Counted from the stretch's first letter, positions 43,654 through 52,447 are shown. The stretch: 64,000 bases of DNA from Peribacillus frigoritolerans_B (GCF_044762665.1 NZ_JBIWES010000002.1:248001-312000); one strand, 5' to 3'. Notes: generated by a model not told the origin, from the letters alone. Numbers and translations are program-made.

Positions 43654-44338
43654 ATGTCTTGTTTGTGATGAAGGAATGGAGCAAGCTTTGACATGGAGGA
43701 GCCTCCTTAAGCAGGCGGAGGCAAGGGCAATTTGTGAAGGATGTGAGGGGAAACTCAATAGGATAACCGGAGAAACATGTTCAATGTGCTCAAGGGAGCT
43801 GGGAGGGGATCATATGAACGGTGACCTCTGTCTCGATTGTTCAAGATGGGAAAGGAATAGGGAATGGGGAGGCTATTTGTCGAAGAACATATCGCTATTT
43901 CATTATAATGAATACTTAAAAGACATGATTGCTAAATATAAGTACCGGGGGGATTATGCGTTAGCTGAGGTTTTCGTCCCCTTTTTGAAAGAAAGGTTAA
44001 AGGACATGGAATTTGACCTGGTAACGGCCATCCCGCTTAGTGATGAACGACTTAAGGAGCGGGGATTCAACCAGGGACAGGCTTTGGCAGATCTAGCTGG
44101 GCTTCATCCGTTTGAGACCTTGACAAGAATCCATACGGAAAAACAATCAAAAAAATCTCGTCAAGAGAGAATGTCATTACCGCAGGTTTTTCAGGTCATG
44201 CAATCTGATTTGCTGGAGCATAAATCTATTTTGATCATCGATGACATATACACAACAGGCACAACTCTCAGGCATGCAGCCAAAGCATTGATGACGGCTG
44301 GGGCAAAAGAAGTATCATCCATCACCCTGGCTAGGTGA
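43646..44338 (+). CDS. comFC: Competence phosphoribosyltransferase-like protein ComFC
   Basis: 230 residues (B. subtilis ComFC: 229-240). N-terminal double zinc finger (CLVCDEG, CEGC, CSMCSREL, CLDC) and a type I PRTase domain with the PRPP loop ILIIDDIYTTGTT and SLPQVFQV-type hood. Needed for transformation, partner of ComFA; the enzymatic substrate is unknown. The start ATG lies inside the end of comFA (8-base overlap), so translation is coupled. Confidence 0.9.
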   Translation: MNRCLVCDEGMEQALTWRSLLKQAEARAICEGCEGKLNRITGETCSMCSRELGGDHMNGDLCLDCSRWERNREWGGYLSKNISLFHYNEYLKDMIAKYKYRGDYALAEVFVPFLKERLKDMEFDLVTAIPLSDERLKERGFNQGQALADLAGLHPFETLTRIHTEKQSKKSRQERMSLPQVFQVMQSDLLEHKSILIIDDIYTTGTTLRHAAKALMTAGAKEVSSITLAR

Positions 44339-44436
44339 AAAAGCTTATTTTAATAAACATCCTAAAGTATCGCCGGGATTATTCGATATATACAGTACTG
44401 AAGAATAATCGCCGTGATGGTGAAGGAGGGGCCTCG

Positions 44437-44856
44437 ATGGATGTATTCAACTGTCCAAACTGTAATTCGTTATTCGTCATGACGAAATTCCGTGATATAT
44501 GCGATGCCTGTTATAAAGAAGAAGAAGCCCAATATGATAAAGTTTATGCATATATTCGCAAGAAAACAAATAGAACGGCGTCCATGATGCAGGTGGTTAA
44601 GGAAACCGGCGTTGAAGAAACGTTAATTATTAAATTTGTGAGAACCGGAAAGCTTAGAATTTCACAGTTTCCCAACCTCGGAATTCCATGTGAAAAGTGC
44701 GGCGCTAACATCAAGAGCGGAAGGTTATGCGACAAATGCGGCGATTCACTGCGTACGGATTTGCAGGCATTTGAAATTGAAGAAAAGCGCCTCACTGAAA
44801 TTCAAGGAAATGATAAAAAAAGTACGTACTACATGAAGGATGATCAAAAAGGGTAA
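44437..44856 (+). CDS. yvyF: Flagellar-operon zinc-ribbon protein YvyF
   Basis: 139 residues, the same length as B. subtilis YvyF. Two zinc ribbons: CPNCNSLF...CDACYKEE at the N-terminus and CEKCGANIKSGRLCDKCGD near 95. A MerR/HTH-like segment (TASMMQVVKETGVEETLIIK) lies between. The ATG at 44437 follows GGAGGGGCCTC. First gene of the flgM-flgK set; B. subtilis YvyF promotes flgM expression. Here a sigma-D promoter is also seen downstream, before flgM. Confidence 0.88.
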   Translation: MDVFNCPNCNSLFVMTKFRDICDACYKEEEAQYDKVYAYIRKKTNRTASMMQVVKETGVEETLIIKFVRTGKLRISQFPNLGIPCEKCGANIKSGRLCDKCGDSLRTDLQAFEIEEKRLTEIQGNDKKSTYYMKDDQKG

Positions 44857-44953
44857 TTCATTCATGGAAACATGATGCAGTATTTGTTAAAATATTCGAT
44901 ATTGAGAACAATGTTCGACAATGGGTGTCGAAGGAAAGATTACAGCAAACAAT

Positions 44954-44979
44954 TAAAGAAATCCGTTCCTTGTCGATAA
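44954..44979 (+). promoter_or_regulatory. Sigma-D promoter for flgM
   Basis: TAAA, 14 bases, GTCGATAA; consensus is TAAA-N14-16-GCCGATAT. It lies 102 bases before the flgM start and would give the usual feedback of sigma-D on its own anti-sigma factor. Confidence 0.75.
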
Positions 44980-45080
44980 TAAAGATAGGGAGAATAACAC
45001 AGTCCAGAGCCATTTTCATGTGTTAATGAATCGAAACATAATGGGATTTATAAAATCGACCGAAGGAGAGGATCTGGAAT

Positions 45081-45344
45081 ATGAAAATCAATAACGTCGG
45101 TATGACAGGTGTTAACCCTTATAATCTTCAAGCCAATAAAACGGGGAATATCAAAGAATCCAAGGTCAAATCCTCGGATAAAGTTGAAATTTCCTCAGCG
45201 GCAAAAGAAATGCAGCAATCATCTCCGTTTCTTGCTGCAAGACAAGCAAAAGTGGATGAACTGAAAATCCAAATTGAAAAAGGAAATTATAAATTGAATG
45301 CACAAGCAACGGCTAAGGGTCTCATCGATTTTTACCGGAAATGA
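45081..45344 (+). CDS. flgM: Anti-sigma-D factor FlgM
   Basis: 87 residues (B. subtilis FlgM: 88). N-terminal disordered part (INNVGMTGVNPYNLQ), then VEISSAAKEM and the sigma-binding helices KVDELKIQIEKGNYKLNA and TAKGLIDFYRK. It holds sigma-D inactive until the hook-basal body is complete. GGAGAGGATCTGGAAT precedes the ATG. flgN follows, its ATG 77 bases after the stop. Confidence 0.93.
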   Translation: MKINNVGMTGVNPYNLQANKTGNIKESKVKSSDKVEISSAAKEMQQSSPFLAARQAKVDELKIQIEKGNYKLNAQATAKGLIDFYRK

Positions 45345-45421
45345 ATTTTCAATGAAAAAGCTTGAATGAAGTGGACGGAGCCATTTTCCGTCCTTCATTT
45401 ATGAGCGGAGGAGGCAGCGAA

Positions 45422-45910
45422 ATGTCTGCACGGAACATCATCGGATCGCTTGAAAAATTGATCAGGCTTCATAAAAGCTTCAATCAATTGGCGATAAGAA
45501 AAACGGCCATTTTGAAAGCAAATGATACCGAGGCGATTACTGCCCTGCTGATTTCGGAACAAAAGCATATTAAAGCGATCGGCCAGACGGATAAGGAACG
45601 AGAAAGGGCAGTCGAGGAATTTCTTGCAGCCAATGGAACGGCTGGACAGCATGCCTCCATCCATACCGTGACGGAACTGACAGGACCAGAAGAAACGGAA
45701 GTCCTTGAAATGCTAAAAGCGGAATTGATTGATGAAGTGGCAAAGCTGAAGGAGCGGAACGGTTTAAATCAGCAATTGATCTATCAGTCCCTTCAATTCA
45801 TCAATGTCTCCTTGGATATTCTGAGACCTCAGCACCAGAACCTGAATTATGGGGATTCGGTTGGGAAAACGGCGAAAATCGGCATGGGAATGTTTGATTC
45901 CAAAGCATAA
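45422..45910 (+). CDS. flgN: Hook-filament junction chaperone FlgN
   Basis: 162 residues (B. subtilis FlgN/YvyG: 160), all-helical. Family traits: ARNIIGSLEKLIRLHKSFNQ, then LISEQKHIKAIGQTDKER and a C-terminal LNYGDS segment. It escorts FlgK and FlgL to the export gate. Start at ATG 45422 after GGAGGAGGCAGCGAA; the frame is open 20 codons upstream without a site. flgK begins 30 bases after. Confidence 0.88.
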   Translation: MSARNIIGSLEKLIRLHKSFNQLAIRKTAILKANDTEAITALLISEQKHIKAIGQTDKERERAVEEFLAANGTAGQHASIHTVTELTGPEETEVLEMLKAELIDEVAKLKERNGLNQQLIYQSLQFINVSLDILRPQHQNLNYGDSVGKTAKIGMGMFDSKA

Positions 45911-45940
45911 GAAGCAGAAAAAAGATGGAGGTGCGAGCAA

Positions 45941-47500
45941 ATGATTTCAACCTTTATGGGTCTTGAGACCGCCAAACGCGGATTATCCACCTCTCAAGGG
46001 GCCTTGTATACAACAGGAAATAACGTGGCCAATGCCAATACATTAGGATATTCAAGGCAGCGGGTCAACTTGGTCCAGACGTCGGGCTTTCCTACTGTCG
46101 GTTTGAACAGCCCGCGCGTTGCCGGCCAAATCGGGACAGGGGTGGCAGCTGAAACGGTTCAGCGGATCCGCGACAGTTTCCTGGACGCACAATACAGGAC
46201 ACAAAGCAATAAAATCGGTTATTACGGGGCCATGAGCGAATCCCTGACGAAAATGGAAGGTGTCATGAACGAACCGACCGACAGCGGATTGGCTGCCACG
46301 ATGGAGAAGTTCTGGAATTCGCTGCAGGGGCTGACGGCGAATACGGAAAACTCGGGGGCGCGTGAAGTCGTTGCCTCGACGGGCGCCATGGTCGCGGATA
46401 CCCTAAACTACTACTACAACTCGCTGACGAATGTTCAAACGGATATCGGCAATCAGATAAACGTCAAAGCGAACGAAATCAATACGCTCATCAGCAGTAT
46501 TGATCAGCTTAACCAACAGATCAGCAAAGTGGAGCCGCATGGATATATCCCCAATGATCTTTATGATAAACGTGATGTGCTCGTAGACAATCTCTCACAG
46601 CTTGTCAGCATTAAAGTGAATAACGTCATTCCGACGGATTACGGCGGAGCCAGTGATGTGGCCACAGGGCTATACAACATCGAATTGATGCAAGAAGACG
46701 GTTCGTCTTTTGTGCCGCCCATCAATCTAGTCAGTGTTAACCAAACCGGGATGGTGGGAACTTCGAAAGTTGAAGTTAGCCATGATAAAACGACAGGTAT
46801 GGTGGACGGATTGAAGTTTGGTTCGAAAACATTGACCGATTACAAATTCTCGGGAGAGCTATCCGGTTTGATCAAAAGCTTCGGCTATAAGAAGGCTGAT
46901 GGGACGATCGGCGGCGCTTATCCTGATATGCTGAAAAAGCTCGATAATATGACGACGGCTTTCGTGAATGAGTTCAATGCCATCCATAAACAAGGTTATG
47001 CCTTAGGTGATGACAACACTTCAACTATGAACTTCTTTGAACTTGAACCTGGTAAGAGTGCCGCCCAAAGCATCTGGGTGAATGGTGAAATCGTGAAGGA
47101 TCCCACAAAAATTGCCGCCGGCGGAAAAAGCGGAGGGGCATCCGGTGATAATGAAAATGCCAAACTCCTGGCTGACCTTAAAAAGAAGGCGTTCAGTGAG
47201 TACTCGACTAAAGACCAAAATTCTGACGAATTGACGGGAAGCTTCGACACCTATTATTCCGGTATCATCGGAAAGCTTGGGGTGGATTCCCAAAGCGCCC
47301 AAAAGAACCTTTCCAACTCTGTCGTCCTTGCTGCCTCCGTCAATCAAAATAGGGAGTCTGTCAGTTCCGTATCCCTTGATGAAGAAATGACAGACATGAT
47401 CAAATTCCAGCAGGCATACAACGCATCTGCAAGAATGATGACGATGATGGATGAAATGCTCGATAAAATCATAAACGGAATGGGTACAGCAGGCCGTTAA
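45941..47500 (+). CDS. flgK: Flagellar hook-filament junction protein FlgK (HAP1)
   Basis: 519 residues (B. subtilis: 507). N-terminal rod/hook motif (ISTFMGLETAKRGLSTSQGAL, GNNVANANTLGYSRQRVNL) and C-terminal helix (EMTDMIKFQQAYNASARMM) frame the domain; secreted through the flagellar gate without a cleaved signal. A glycine/serine-rich insertion (GGKSGGASGDNENA, about 395-410) accounts for the extra length. GGAGGTGCGAGCAA precedes the ATG. Confidence 0.94.
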   Translation: MISTFMGLETAKRGLSTSQGALYTTGNNVANANTLGYSRQRVNLVQTSGFPTVGLNSPRVAGQIGTGVAAETVQRIRDSFLDAQYRTQSNKIGYYGAMSESLTKMEGVMNEPTDSGLAATMEKFWNSLQGLTANTENSGAREVVASTGAMVADTLNYYYNSLTNVQTDIGNQINVKANEINTLISSIDQLNQQISKVEPHGYIPNDLYDKRDVLVDNLSQLVSIKVNNVIPTDYGGASDVATGLYNIELMQEDGSSFVPPINLVSVNQTGMVGTSKVEVSHDKTTGMVDGLKFGSKTLTDYKFSGELSGLIKSFGYKKADGTIGGAYPDMLKKLDNMTTAFVNEFNAIHKQGYALGDDNTSTMNFFELEPGKSAAQSIWVNGEIVKDPTKIAAGGKSGGASGDNENAKLLADLKKKAFSEYSTKDQNSDELTGSFDTYYSGIIGKLGVDSQSAQKNLSNSVVLAASVNQNRESVSSVSLDEEMTDMIKFQQAYNASARMMTMMDEMLDKIINGMGTAGR

Positions 47501-47515
47501 TAGGAGGGGACGAAT

Positions 47516-48394
47516 ATGCGGGTAACGCAATCGATGCTAACCAATAATATGTTGAGCAATTTAAGCAGCAGTTATGAAAAGATGTCCAAGCTGCAAGAGC
47601 AGGTTTCCTCTCAAAAGAAGTTCTCCAAGCCATCCGATAACCCTGTTGCGGCCATGATGGGAATGGGGTACCGGACAAATCTCAATCAAATAGGGCAGTA
47701 TCAAAGTAACATTGCCGAGGCGACCAACTGGATCGACAGCACGGATGATGCCATTACGGAAGCGGTTTCCGCCATGCAGCGGATTCGTGAATTAACCGTT
47801 CAAGGCAGCAATGGGACGTATGAAGGGGAACAACTGAAAACCATTACAGAAGAAATTAAACAATTAAAAGAGCATCTCATAACTCTTGGCGACACACAGA
47901 TCGGCGGGAAGTATATTTTCAACGGCCAGGATACGAATGTGAGACCATCTTCCGTTAAAGATGGCAATGGAAATACGGTGTATGGCACAGGGGACATAAA
48001 CCTTGAAGTGTTTTCCGGGATTTCCCTTAAAATAAATACGGACGGTTCCAAGATTTTTGGTGATGCACTCGCTGCCGGCGGAAGCATCGACCAGACAATC
48101 GCGGCACTCGAAAACGGTGGGGACGTAAGCGGCACATTGGAAGGACTTGACGCAACGATAAACACCTTCTTAGGCATGCAGGCACAGGTTGGCGCAAGGC
48201 AGAATCGGATTGAGCTGATGACGGACCGTCTCAAGCAGCAGGAGGTTTTTGCCACTGAAATCCTTTCGAAAAATGAGGATGTCGATATCGAAAAGGCGAT
48301 CATGGATTTGACGACCCAGGAAAGTGTCCATAGTGCGGCATTAAGTATCGGCGCAAAAATCATGCAGCCGAGTTTATTGGATTTTCTTCGTTAA
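47516..48394 (+). CDS. flgL: Flagellar hook-filament junction protein FlgL (HAP3)
   Basis: 292 residues (B. subtilis: 298). Flagellin-like N-terminus (MRVTQSMLTNNMLSNLSSSY, QVSSQKKFSKPSDNPVAAM) and C-terminus (DIEKAIMDLTTQESVHSAAL). It joins FlgK to the filament. It starts 15 bases after flgK with AGGAGGGG upstream. Confidence 0.94.
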   Translation: MRVTQSMLTNNMLSNLSSSYEKMSKLQEQVSSQKKFSKPSDNPVAAMMGMGYRTNLNQIGQYQSNIAEATNWIDSTDDAITEAVSAMQRIRELTVQGSNGTYEGEQLKTITEEIKQLKEHLITLGDTQIGGKYIFNGQDTNVRPSSVKDGNGNTVYGTGDINLEVFSGISLKINTDGSKIFGDALAAGGSIDQTIAALENGGDVSGTLEGLDATINTFLGMQAQVGARQNRIELMTDRLKQQEVFATEILSKNEDVDIEKAIMDLTTQESVHSAALSIGAKIMQPSLLDFLR

Positions 48395-48438
48395 GTTATT
48401 CTTAAATGGATAGCTTTTTTCTATAAGGAGTGATGATG

Positions 48439-49008
48439 ATGCAGATTCCACAAATCAGATTGCAATCCACCCCAATGAAGATTGGATTGAATATAGAGCA
48501 GCCTGTACAGCAAATCGAACAGAAGGCGGCGGTCCAATCCATTAATCAGCCGCAAGCGACCCTGGAGATTCAAACCACCCCAGGCAAGCTGACAATCGAT
48601 CAGTCACAAGCAAGGGAAGACATGGATTTGAAAAGCCTATCAAGAAGAGTCGATGAATTTGCGCAGCAGGGATATCAAGATTGGCTGGCGGGTATGGCGA
48701 GACGTGCCCAGCAGGGGACGGAGCTGAGGCATATTGAAAAAGGCGGTAATCCACTGGCAGATCAGGCCAGGCAAAACAGCAAAGGACCTGAGAAGCAGTT
48801 CAATCTCGGCTGGATCCCCTCTCCATTCAGCGTAAAGCTTGACTACCAGCCAGCGGAAGTGAAGATTGAAGCAACCGCCCAAAAACCGATCATTGATGCT
48901 CAAATCAATAGGGTGAACCATACATACACACCAGGCAGTGTGGATGTCGAAATTCTACAAAAAAATGCGCTAGAAATAGACTTCATCAATCTATTTCCGG
49001 ATGAATAA
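48439..49008 (+). CDS. yviE: YviE-type flagellar-cluster protein (DUF6470)
   Basis: 189 residues from the third of three ATG codons in a row (48433, 48436, 48439); AAGGAG at 48425-48430 gives 8 bases to 48439, so the second ATG is nearly as likely. N-terminal IPQIRLQSTPMKIGLNIEQP and C-terminal YTPGSVDVEI match the DUF6470 proteins found between flgL and fliW in bacilli. No signal or membrane segment. The function is unknown; the place in the operon implies a flagellar accessory role. Confidence 0.8.
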   Translation: MQIPQIRLQSTPMKIGLNIEQPVQQIEQKAAVQSINQPQATLEIQTTPGKLTIDQSQAREDMDLKSLSRRVDEFAQQGYQDWLAGMARRAQQGTELRHIEKGGNPLADQARQNSKGPEKQFNLGWIPSPFSVKLDYQPAEVKIEATAQKPIIDAQINRVNHTYTPGSVDVEILQKNALEIDFINLFPDE

Positions 49009-49024
49009 GGTAGTGAAAACATAG

Positions 49025-49468
49025 ATGATTCTACAAACAAAATTTCATGGCGAACTCGAATTGGCAGAGAAAGAGATTTATGTATTTGAAAGCGGGATAC
49101 CAGGATTTTTAGAAGAAAAAAAGTTTTGCTTGCTAGCTTTGGATGACACGCCCTTTTTCGTCCTGCAATCGACAGAAACAAAAGAGCTTGCCTTCATTGT
49201 AACAGATCCTTTTGAATTGTTTCATGATTACGAAGTGAAGCTTACTGATGAGGTATTATCTTCTTTGCAAATAGAAACGGAACTGGAAGTCATTACTTTC
49301 GTCATCTTAACGATCCAGGACCCTTTCAATGAAACGACGGCGAATCTCCAGGCCCCAATCATCATGAATGGCCCAAAAAAAGTCGGAAAGCAATTCATCA
49401 TGAATGCTAGTGAATACCGTACAAAGCACAGACTGTTTGAACCTCCAGCAGAACAGGGGGGCGAATGA
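49025..49468 (+). CDS. fliW: Flagellar assembly factor FliW
   Basis: 147 residues (B. subtilis FliW: 143). Motifs: FESGIPGFLEEKKFCLL, FIVTDPFELFHDYEVKL and NLQAPIIMNGPKK. FliW binds either flagellin or CsrA: when Hag is exported, freed FliW traps CsrA and hag translation resumes. The stop overlaps the csrA start (ATGA). Weak ribosome binding site (AAGGTAG). Confidence 0.93.
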   Translation: MILQTKFHGELELAEKEIYVFESGIPGFLEEKKFCLLALDDTPFFVLQSTETKELAFIVTDPFELFHDYEVKLTDEVLSSLQIETELEVITFVILTIQDPFNETTANLQAPIIMNGPKKVGKQFIMNASEYRTKHRLFEPPAEQGGE

Positions 49469-49701
49469 TGCTCGTATTGACCAGAAAACCGAATGAAGCG
49501 ATCATGATTGGCGATGATATCGAAATTACGATCCTGTCCATTGAAGGGGAACAGATCAAACTCGGAATCAATGCCCCGAAAAACGTCGATATCCATAGGA
49601 AGGAAATCTACCTTTCCATCCAGCAGGAAAATAGAAAAGCCTCCAAAACAGAAACCAATTTTCTGGAAGGAATAAATGAGTATTTCAAGAAAAAATCGTA
49701 A
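49468..49701 (+). CDS. csrA: Carbon storage regulator CsrA
   Basis: 77 residues from the ATG at 49468, 6 bases after GGGGGG; an in-frame ATG immediately before it is closer to the site. Starts MLVLTRKPNEAIMIGDDIEI and keeps the RNA-binding strand KLGINAPKNVDIHRKEIY. CsrA represses hag translation by covering its ribosome binding site and is antagonised by FliW, the gene it overlaps. Target sites are visible in the hag leader. Confidence 0.94.
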   Translation: MLVLTRKPNEAIMIGDDIEITILSIEGEQIKLGINAPKNVDIHRKEIYLSIQQENRKASKTETNFLEGINEYFKKKS

Positions 49702-49708
49702 AATACGC

Positions 49709-49735
49709 TAAATATGTTTCCAAGCAGGTCGATAT
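49709..49735 (+). promoter_or_regulatory. Sigma-D promoter for hag
   Basis: TAAA, 15 bases, GTCGATAT. Nearly perfect sigma-D consensus, 106 bases before the flagellin start. Confidence 0.85.
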
Positions 49736-49752
49736 TAAGTATACAACGATGA

Positions 49753-49832
49753 GCAGTGAAATAGGCGGCCGACTTATTCACTGCCTATCGTAACTAACCA
49801 CATGGACGTGGGGACTTAAGGACTCAAGGAGG
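49753..49832 (+). promoter_or_regulatory. hag 5' leader: hairpins and CsrA-type GGA sites
   Basis: GCAGTGAA (49753) can pair with TTCACTGC (49777), and ATAGGC (49761) with GCCTAT (49783); the two pairings overlap and cannot both fully form. Downstream, GGA motifs lie at GGGGAC, AAGGAC and the ribosome binding site AAGGAGG, as in the two-site CsrA target of B. subtilis hag. CsrA binding is inferred from family and place. Confidence 0.55.
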
Positions 49833-49840
49833 AAACATAA

Positions 49841-51031
49841 ATGATCATCAATCACAATATCTCAGCTCTAAACACGCACCGTCAATTATCAAGTGCGACG
49901 AATGCACAATCCAAATCAATGGAGAAACTAGCTTCAGGCATGCGCATCAACCGTGCAGGCGACGACGCTGCCGGTCTTGCAATCTCTGAAAAAATGCGTG
50001 GACAAATCCGCGGATTGGACCAAGCTTCCCGTAACTCACAAGATGCTATCTCTTTAATCCAAACTGCTGAAGGTGCATTGAACGAAACGACTGACATCCT
50101 TCAACGTATGCGTGAACTTGCTACACAAGCATCAACGGATACTAATACAACTAGTGACCGTGGAGAAATCCAAAAGGAAATGGATTCATTAACATCTGAA
50201 ATCAACCGTATTGGTAATACTACTGAATTCAATACTCAGAAACTATTGAATGGTTCTAAGGATTCAGCCACTACTGGTAACTTAGCTAAGGTTGAATTTG
50301 ATTTAACTGGAATGACAGCAGGGTCTATAGATGTTTTAGGAGAAAATGTAGCCTTTGATACTGACGCGGGTACTACAGCTACAGCTATAGAAACAGCAAT
50401 CACTGGCGATGCTGATTTAAATGCAAAATACGATGTTACCGTTACTGGTAACAAAGTGGAGATTGTAGCGAAATCAAAAGGCGAGGATACTGATTTAAAA
50501 GCAGATCTTACTAAAGGTACTGGTGTTACAGACAAAACTGTCACAACTACAGAAGGAAAAGCTGATGGAGCAGGTCTTCAATTCCAAATCGGTGCAAACG
50601 AAAACCAAAGCCTGACACTTGAAATCGGTGATATGCGTGCAAGTGCTCTTGGGTTGACTGGTACTGGTACAGGCTTCACAGCTGGTACAAATGTAAGCAA
50701 TGGTACAGATTCTAAAGGTGTTGAATCCGGCCTGGATGTTTCTAATGCTAAAAACGCATCAGCAGCTATCACAAAAATCCAAACAGCGATTGATACAGTA
50801 TCAGCTGAACGTTCTAAACTAGGTGCTAACCAAAACCGTTTAGAGCATACTATCAACAACTTAGGTACTTCTTCTGAAAACCTGACAGCTGCTGAATCAC
50901 GTGTCCGTGATACAGATATGGCTAAGACTATGATGGAGCAAACTAAGAACTCAATCTTGGCGCAAGCATCTCAAGCAATGCTAGCTCAAGCGAACCAGCA
51001 ACCGCAGGGCGTTCTTCAGTTACTTCGTTAA
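49841..51031 (+). CDS. hag: Flagellin
   Basis: 396 residues, longer than B. subtilis Hag (304). The conserved D0/D1 ends are intact (IINHNISALNTHRQLSSA, LASGMRINRAGDDAAGLAIS; C-terminus ESRVRDTDMAKTMMEQ, ending QGVLQLLR). The central ~150 residues (about 145-290) are a threonine/alanine/glycine-rich surface domain (D2/D3) unlike B. subtilis. The N-terminal arginine/asparagine cluster in RINRAGDD is of the type recognised by flagellin receptors. The ribosome binding site AAGGAGG is in a CsrA-site context. Sigma-D promoter upstream, strong terminator downstream. Confidence 0.95.
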   Translation: MIINHNISALNTHRQLSSATNAQSKSMEKLASGMRINRAGDDAAGLAISEKMRGQIRGLDQASRNSQDAISLIQTAEGALNETTDILQRMRELATQASTDTNTTSDRGEIQKEMDSLTSEINRIGNTTEFNTQKLLNGSKDSATTGNLAKVEFDLTGMTAGSIDVLGENVAFDTDAGTTATAIETAITGDADLNAKYDVTVTGNKVEIVAKSKGEDTDLKADLTKGTGVTDKTVTTTEGKADGAGLQFQIGANENQSLTLEIGDMRASALGLTGTGTGFTAGTNVSNGTDSKGVESGLDVSNAKNASAAITKIQTAIDTVSAERSKLGANQNRLEHTINNLGTSSENLTAAESRVRDTDMAKTMMEQTKNSILAQASQAMLAQANQQPQGVLQLLR

Positions 51032-51052
51032 TTGAAAAGCTAGCCTAACAAG

Positions 51053-51086
51053 AAAGGGTCTGACACTTGTGTCAGGCTCTTTTTTT
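51053..51086 (+). terminator. Terminator of hag
   Basis: AAGGGTCTGACA/TGTCAGGCTCTT stem with two wobble pairs and a long T-run. Confidence 0.88.
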
Positions 51087-51451
51087 GTACTGATTGAAGG
51101 GTGTAAGGAACACTGCGATGTGGAAAAAAAGAGATTACTGCCCCTAAAAAGGAAGGGACCATTCGTTTATGTCACCAAGGAATCTTATGGCTACAATCCT
51201 ATTTGAGTATGATGGTACTGCAAAATACATAGATGAAGATGTCAGTAATGTGTATGGTGAAATGAGTTGGATGGGTTATATCAATTCCTAGTACCCTCTC
51301 AGATTCATTTGAATAATGGGGAAGTCCTATAATTAAATAGTCAGTCATAATTTCTTCCAAAAGTAGAGAAGTGATTATCACTTCAGTTTTAATCCTTCTA
51401 TTTAAAAAAAGACTTAGGTAAAAGGAGCAATCTAACGGTTAATACAAAGTT
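51087..51451. other. Intergenic stretch before the repeat array
   Basis: No ORF with a ribosome binding site. Plus-strand 51188-51290 reads a short peptide beginning MATILFEYDGTAKYIDEDV, and the minus strand is open from 51381 to 51199 (60 codons, no site); neither resembles a family I know. A decayed gene is possible. Confidence 0.3.
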
Positions 51452-52263
51452 GATTGGAACGGAAGGTGCGAGACTCCTGCGGGAATACGCGTCCAAGGGA
51501 GACCCCGCAGGTGCAAAAGCGCCGAGGAGGCTCCCGGGACCGCCCGCGGAAAGCAAGTGCCTGGAGCGGAAGTGAACGGTCACAGTATAAACCCTAAAAA
51601 AACGTGTGGGCAATTGGGGTTCCAATTTAGGTTTCTGGAGATCTGATTAGAACGGAAGGTGCGAGACTCCTGCGGGAATACGCGTCCAAGGGAGACCCCG
51701 TAGGCGCAAAAGCGCCGAGGAGGCTCCCGGGACCGTCCGCGGAAAGCGAGTGCCTGGAGTGGAAGTGAACGGTCACAGTATAAACCCTAAAAAAACGTGT
51801 GGGCAATTGGGGGTCCAATTTAGATTTCTGGAGATCTGATTGGAACGGAAGGTGCGAGACTCCTGCGGGAATACGCGTCCAAGGGAGACCCCGTAGGCGC
51901 AAAAGCGCCGAGGAGGCTCCCGGGACCGTCCGCGGAANNNNNNNNNNNNNNNNNNNNNNNNNNNNNNNNNNNNNNNNNNNNNNNNNNNNNNNNNNNNNNN
52001 NNNNNNNNNNNNNNNNNNNNNNNNNNNNNNNNNNGAAAGCGAGTGCCTGGAGTGGAAGTGAACGGTCACAGTATAAACCCTAAAAAAACGTGTGGGCAAT
52101 TGGGGGTCCATCTTAGATTTCTGGAGATCTGATTGGAACGCAAGGTACGAGACTCCTGCGGGAGATATGTGTCTAAGGGAGACTCCGCATGGTCCAATGG
52201 TGCCGAGGAGGCTCCCGGGATCGCCCACGAAAGCGAGCGCCCTACGTTCCAATCAACGGTCAA
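51452..52263 (+). repeat. Tandem array of a 193-bp GC-rich element
   Basis: Units begin at 51452, 51645 and 51838 (exact 193-bp step), the last being cut by the N gap. After the gap the remainder of a unit runs to 52130, and a diverged final unit begins at 52131. Each unit begins GATTGGAACGGAAGGTGCGA, carries CCTGCGGG/CCCGCAGG and other self-complementary GC blocks, and ends in AAAAAAACGTGTGGGCAATT. The family resembles the GC-rich elements with GCGAGACTCCTGCGGGA seen scattered in many Bacillus genomes (from memory). Minus-strand frames of low-complexity type inside it are spurious. Confidence 0.85.
51938..52034. other. Assembly gap (97 N)
   Basis: Unknown bases inside the third repeat unit. 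The sequence left of the gap ends CGCGGAA and right of it begins GAAAGCG. In an intact unit these overlap by three bases, so the true missing length should be 193k-3 for some number k of units and cannot be 97. Confidence 0.95.
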
Positions 52264-52289
52264 AATTTAAAATCCGAAAAAAACTGCAG

Positions 52290-52318
52290 ACTCCAGATAT
52301 TTTTCTGGAGTTTTTTTT
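52290..52318 (+). terminator. Terminator at the end of the repeat region
   Basis: CTCCAG/CTGGAG stem with flanking A/T pairs and eight T. It ends any transcript running through the repeat array before the flaG promoter. Confidence 0.75.
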
Positions 52319-52389
52319 GTAGAATCCCTTTTATAGCAAAGGATCATTAATGAATGTCTGCAGTTGAAACCAAAATCAAACCTTCACAC

Positions 52390-52416
52390 TAAATATAAAA
52401 CTGTAAGAACCGATAT
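52390..52416 (+). promoter_or_regulatory. Sigma-D promoter for flaG-fliD-fliS-fliT
   Basis: TAAA, 15 bases, ACCGATAT; one mismatch in the -10. It lies 32 bases before the flaG start. Confidence 0.8.
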
Positions 52417-52447
52417 AAAAAGTAAAGACGTATTGGGGGCTATTTAG

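Noticed and set aside
44901..44925. GAACAATGTTC before flgM as a LexA box
   Set aside because: The arms are three bases apart and not four, and the flanks do not fit.
49753..49788. H-type pseudoknot in the hag leader
   Set aside because: The two pairings are in pseudoknot order, but connecting loops would be of zero length, so alternative hairpins are more likely.
51398..52263. Several open frames on both strands in the 193-bp repeat
   Set aside because: They repeat with the element, run through the N gap, lack ribosome binding sites and resemble spurious translations of this repeat class.
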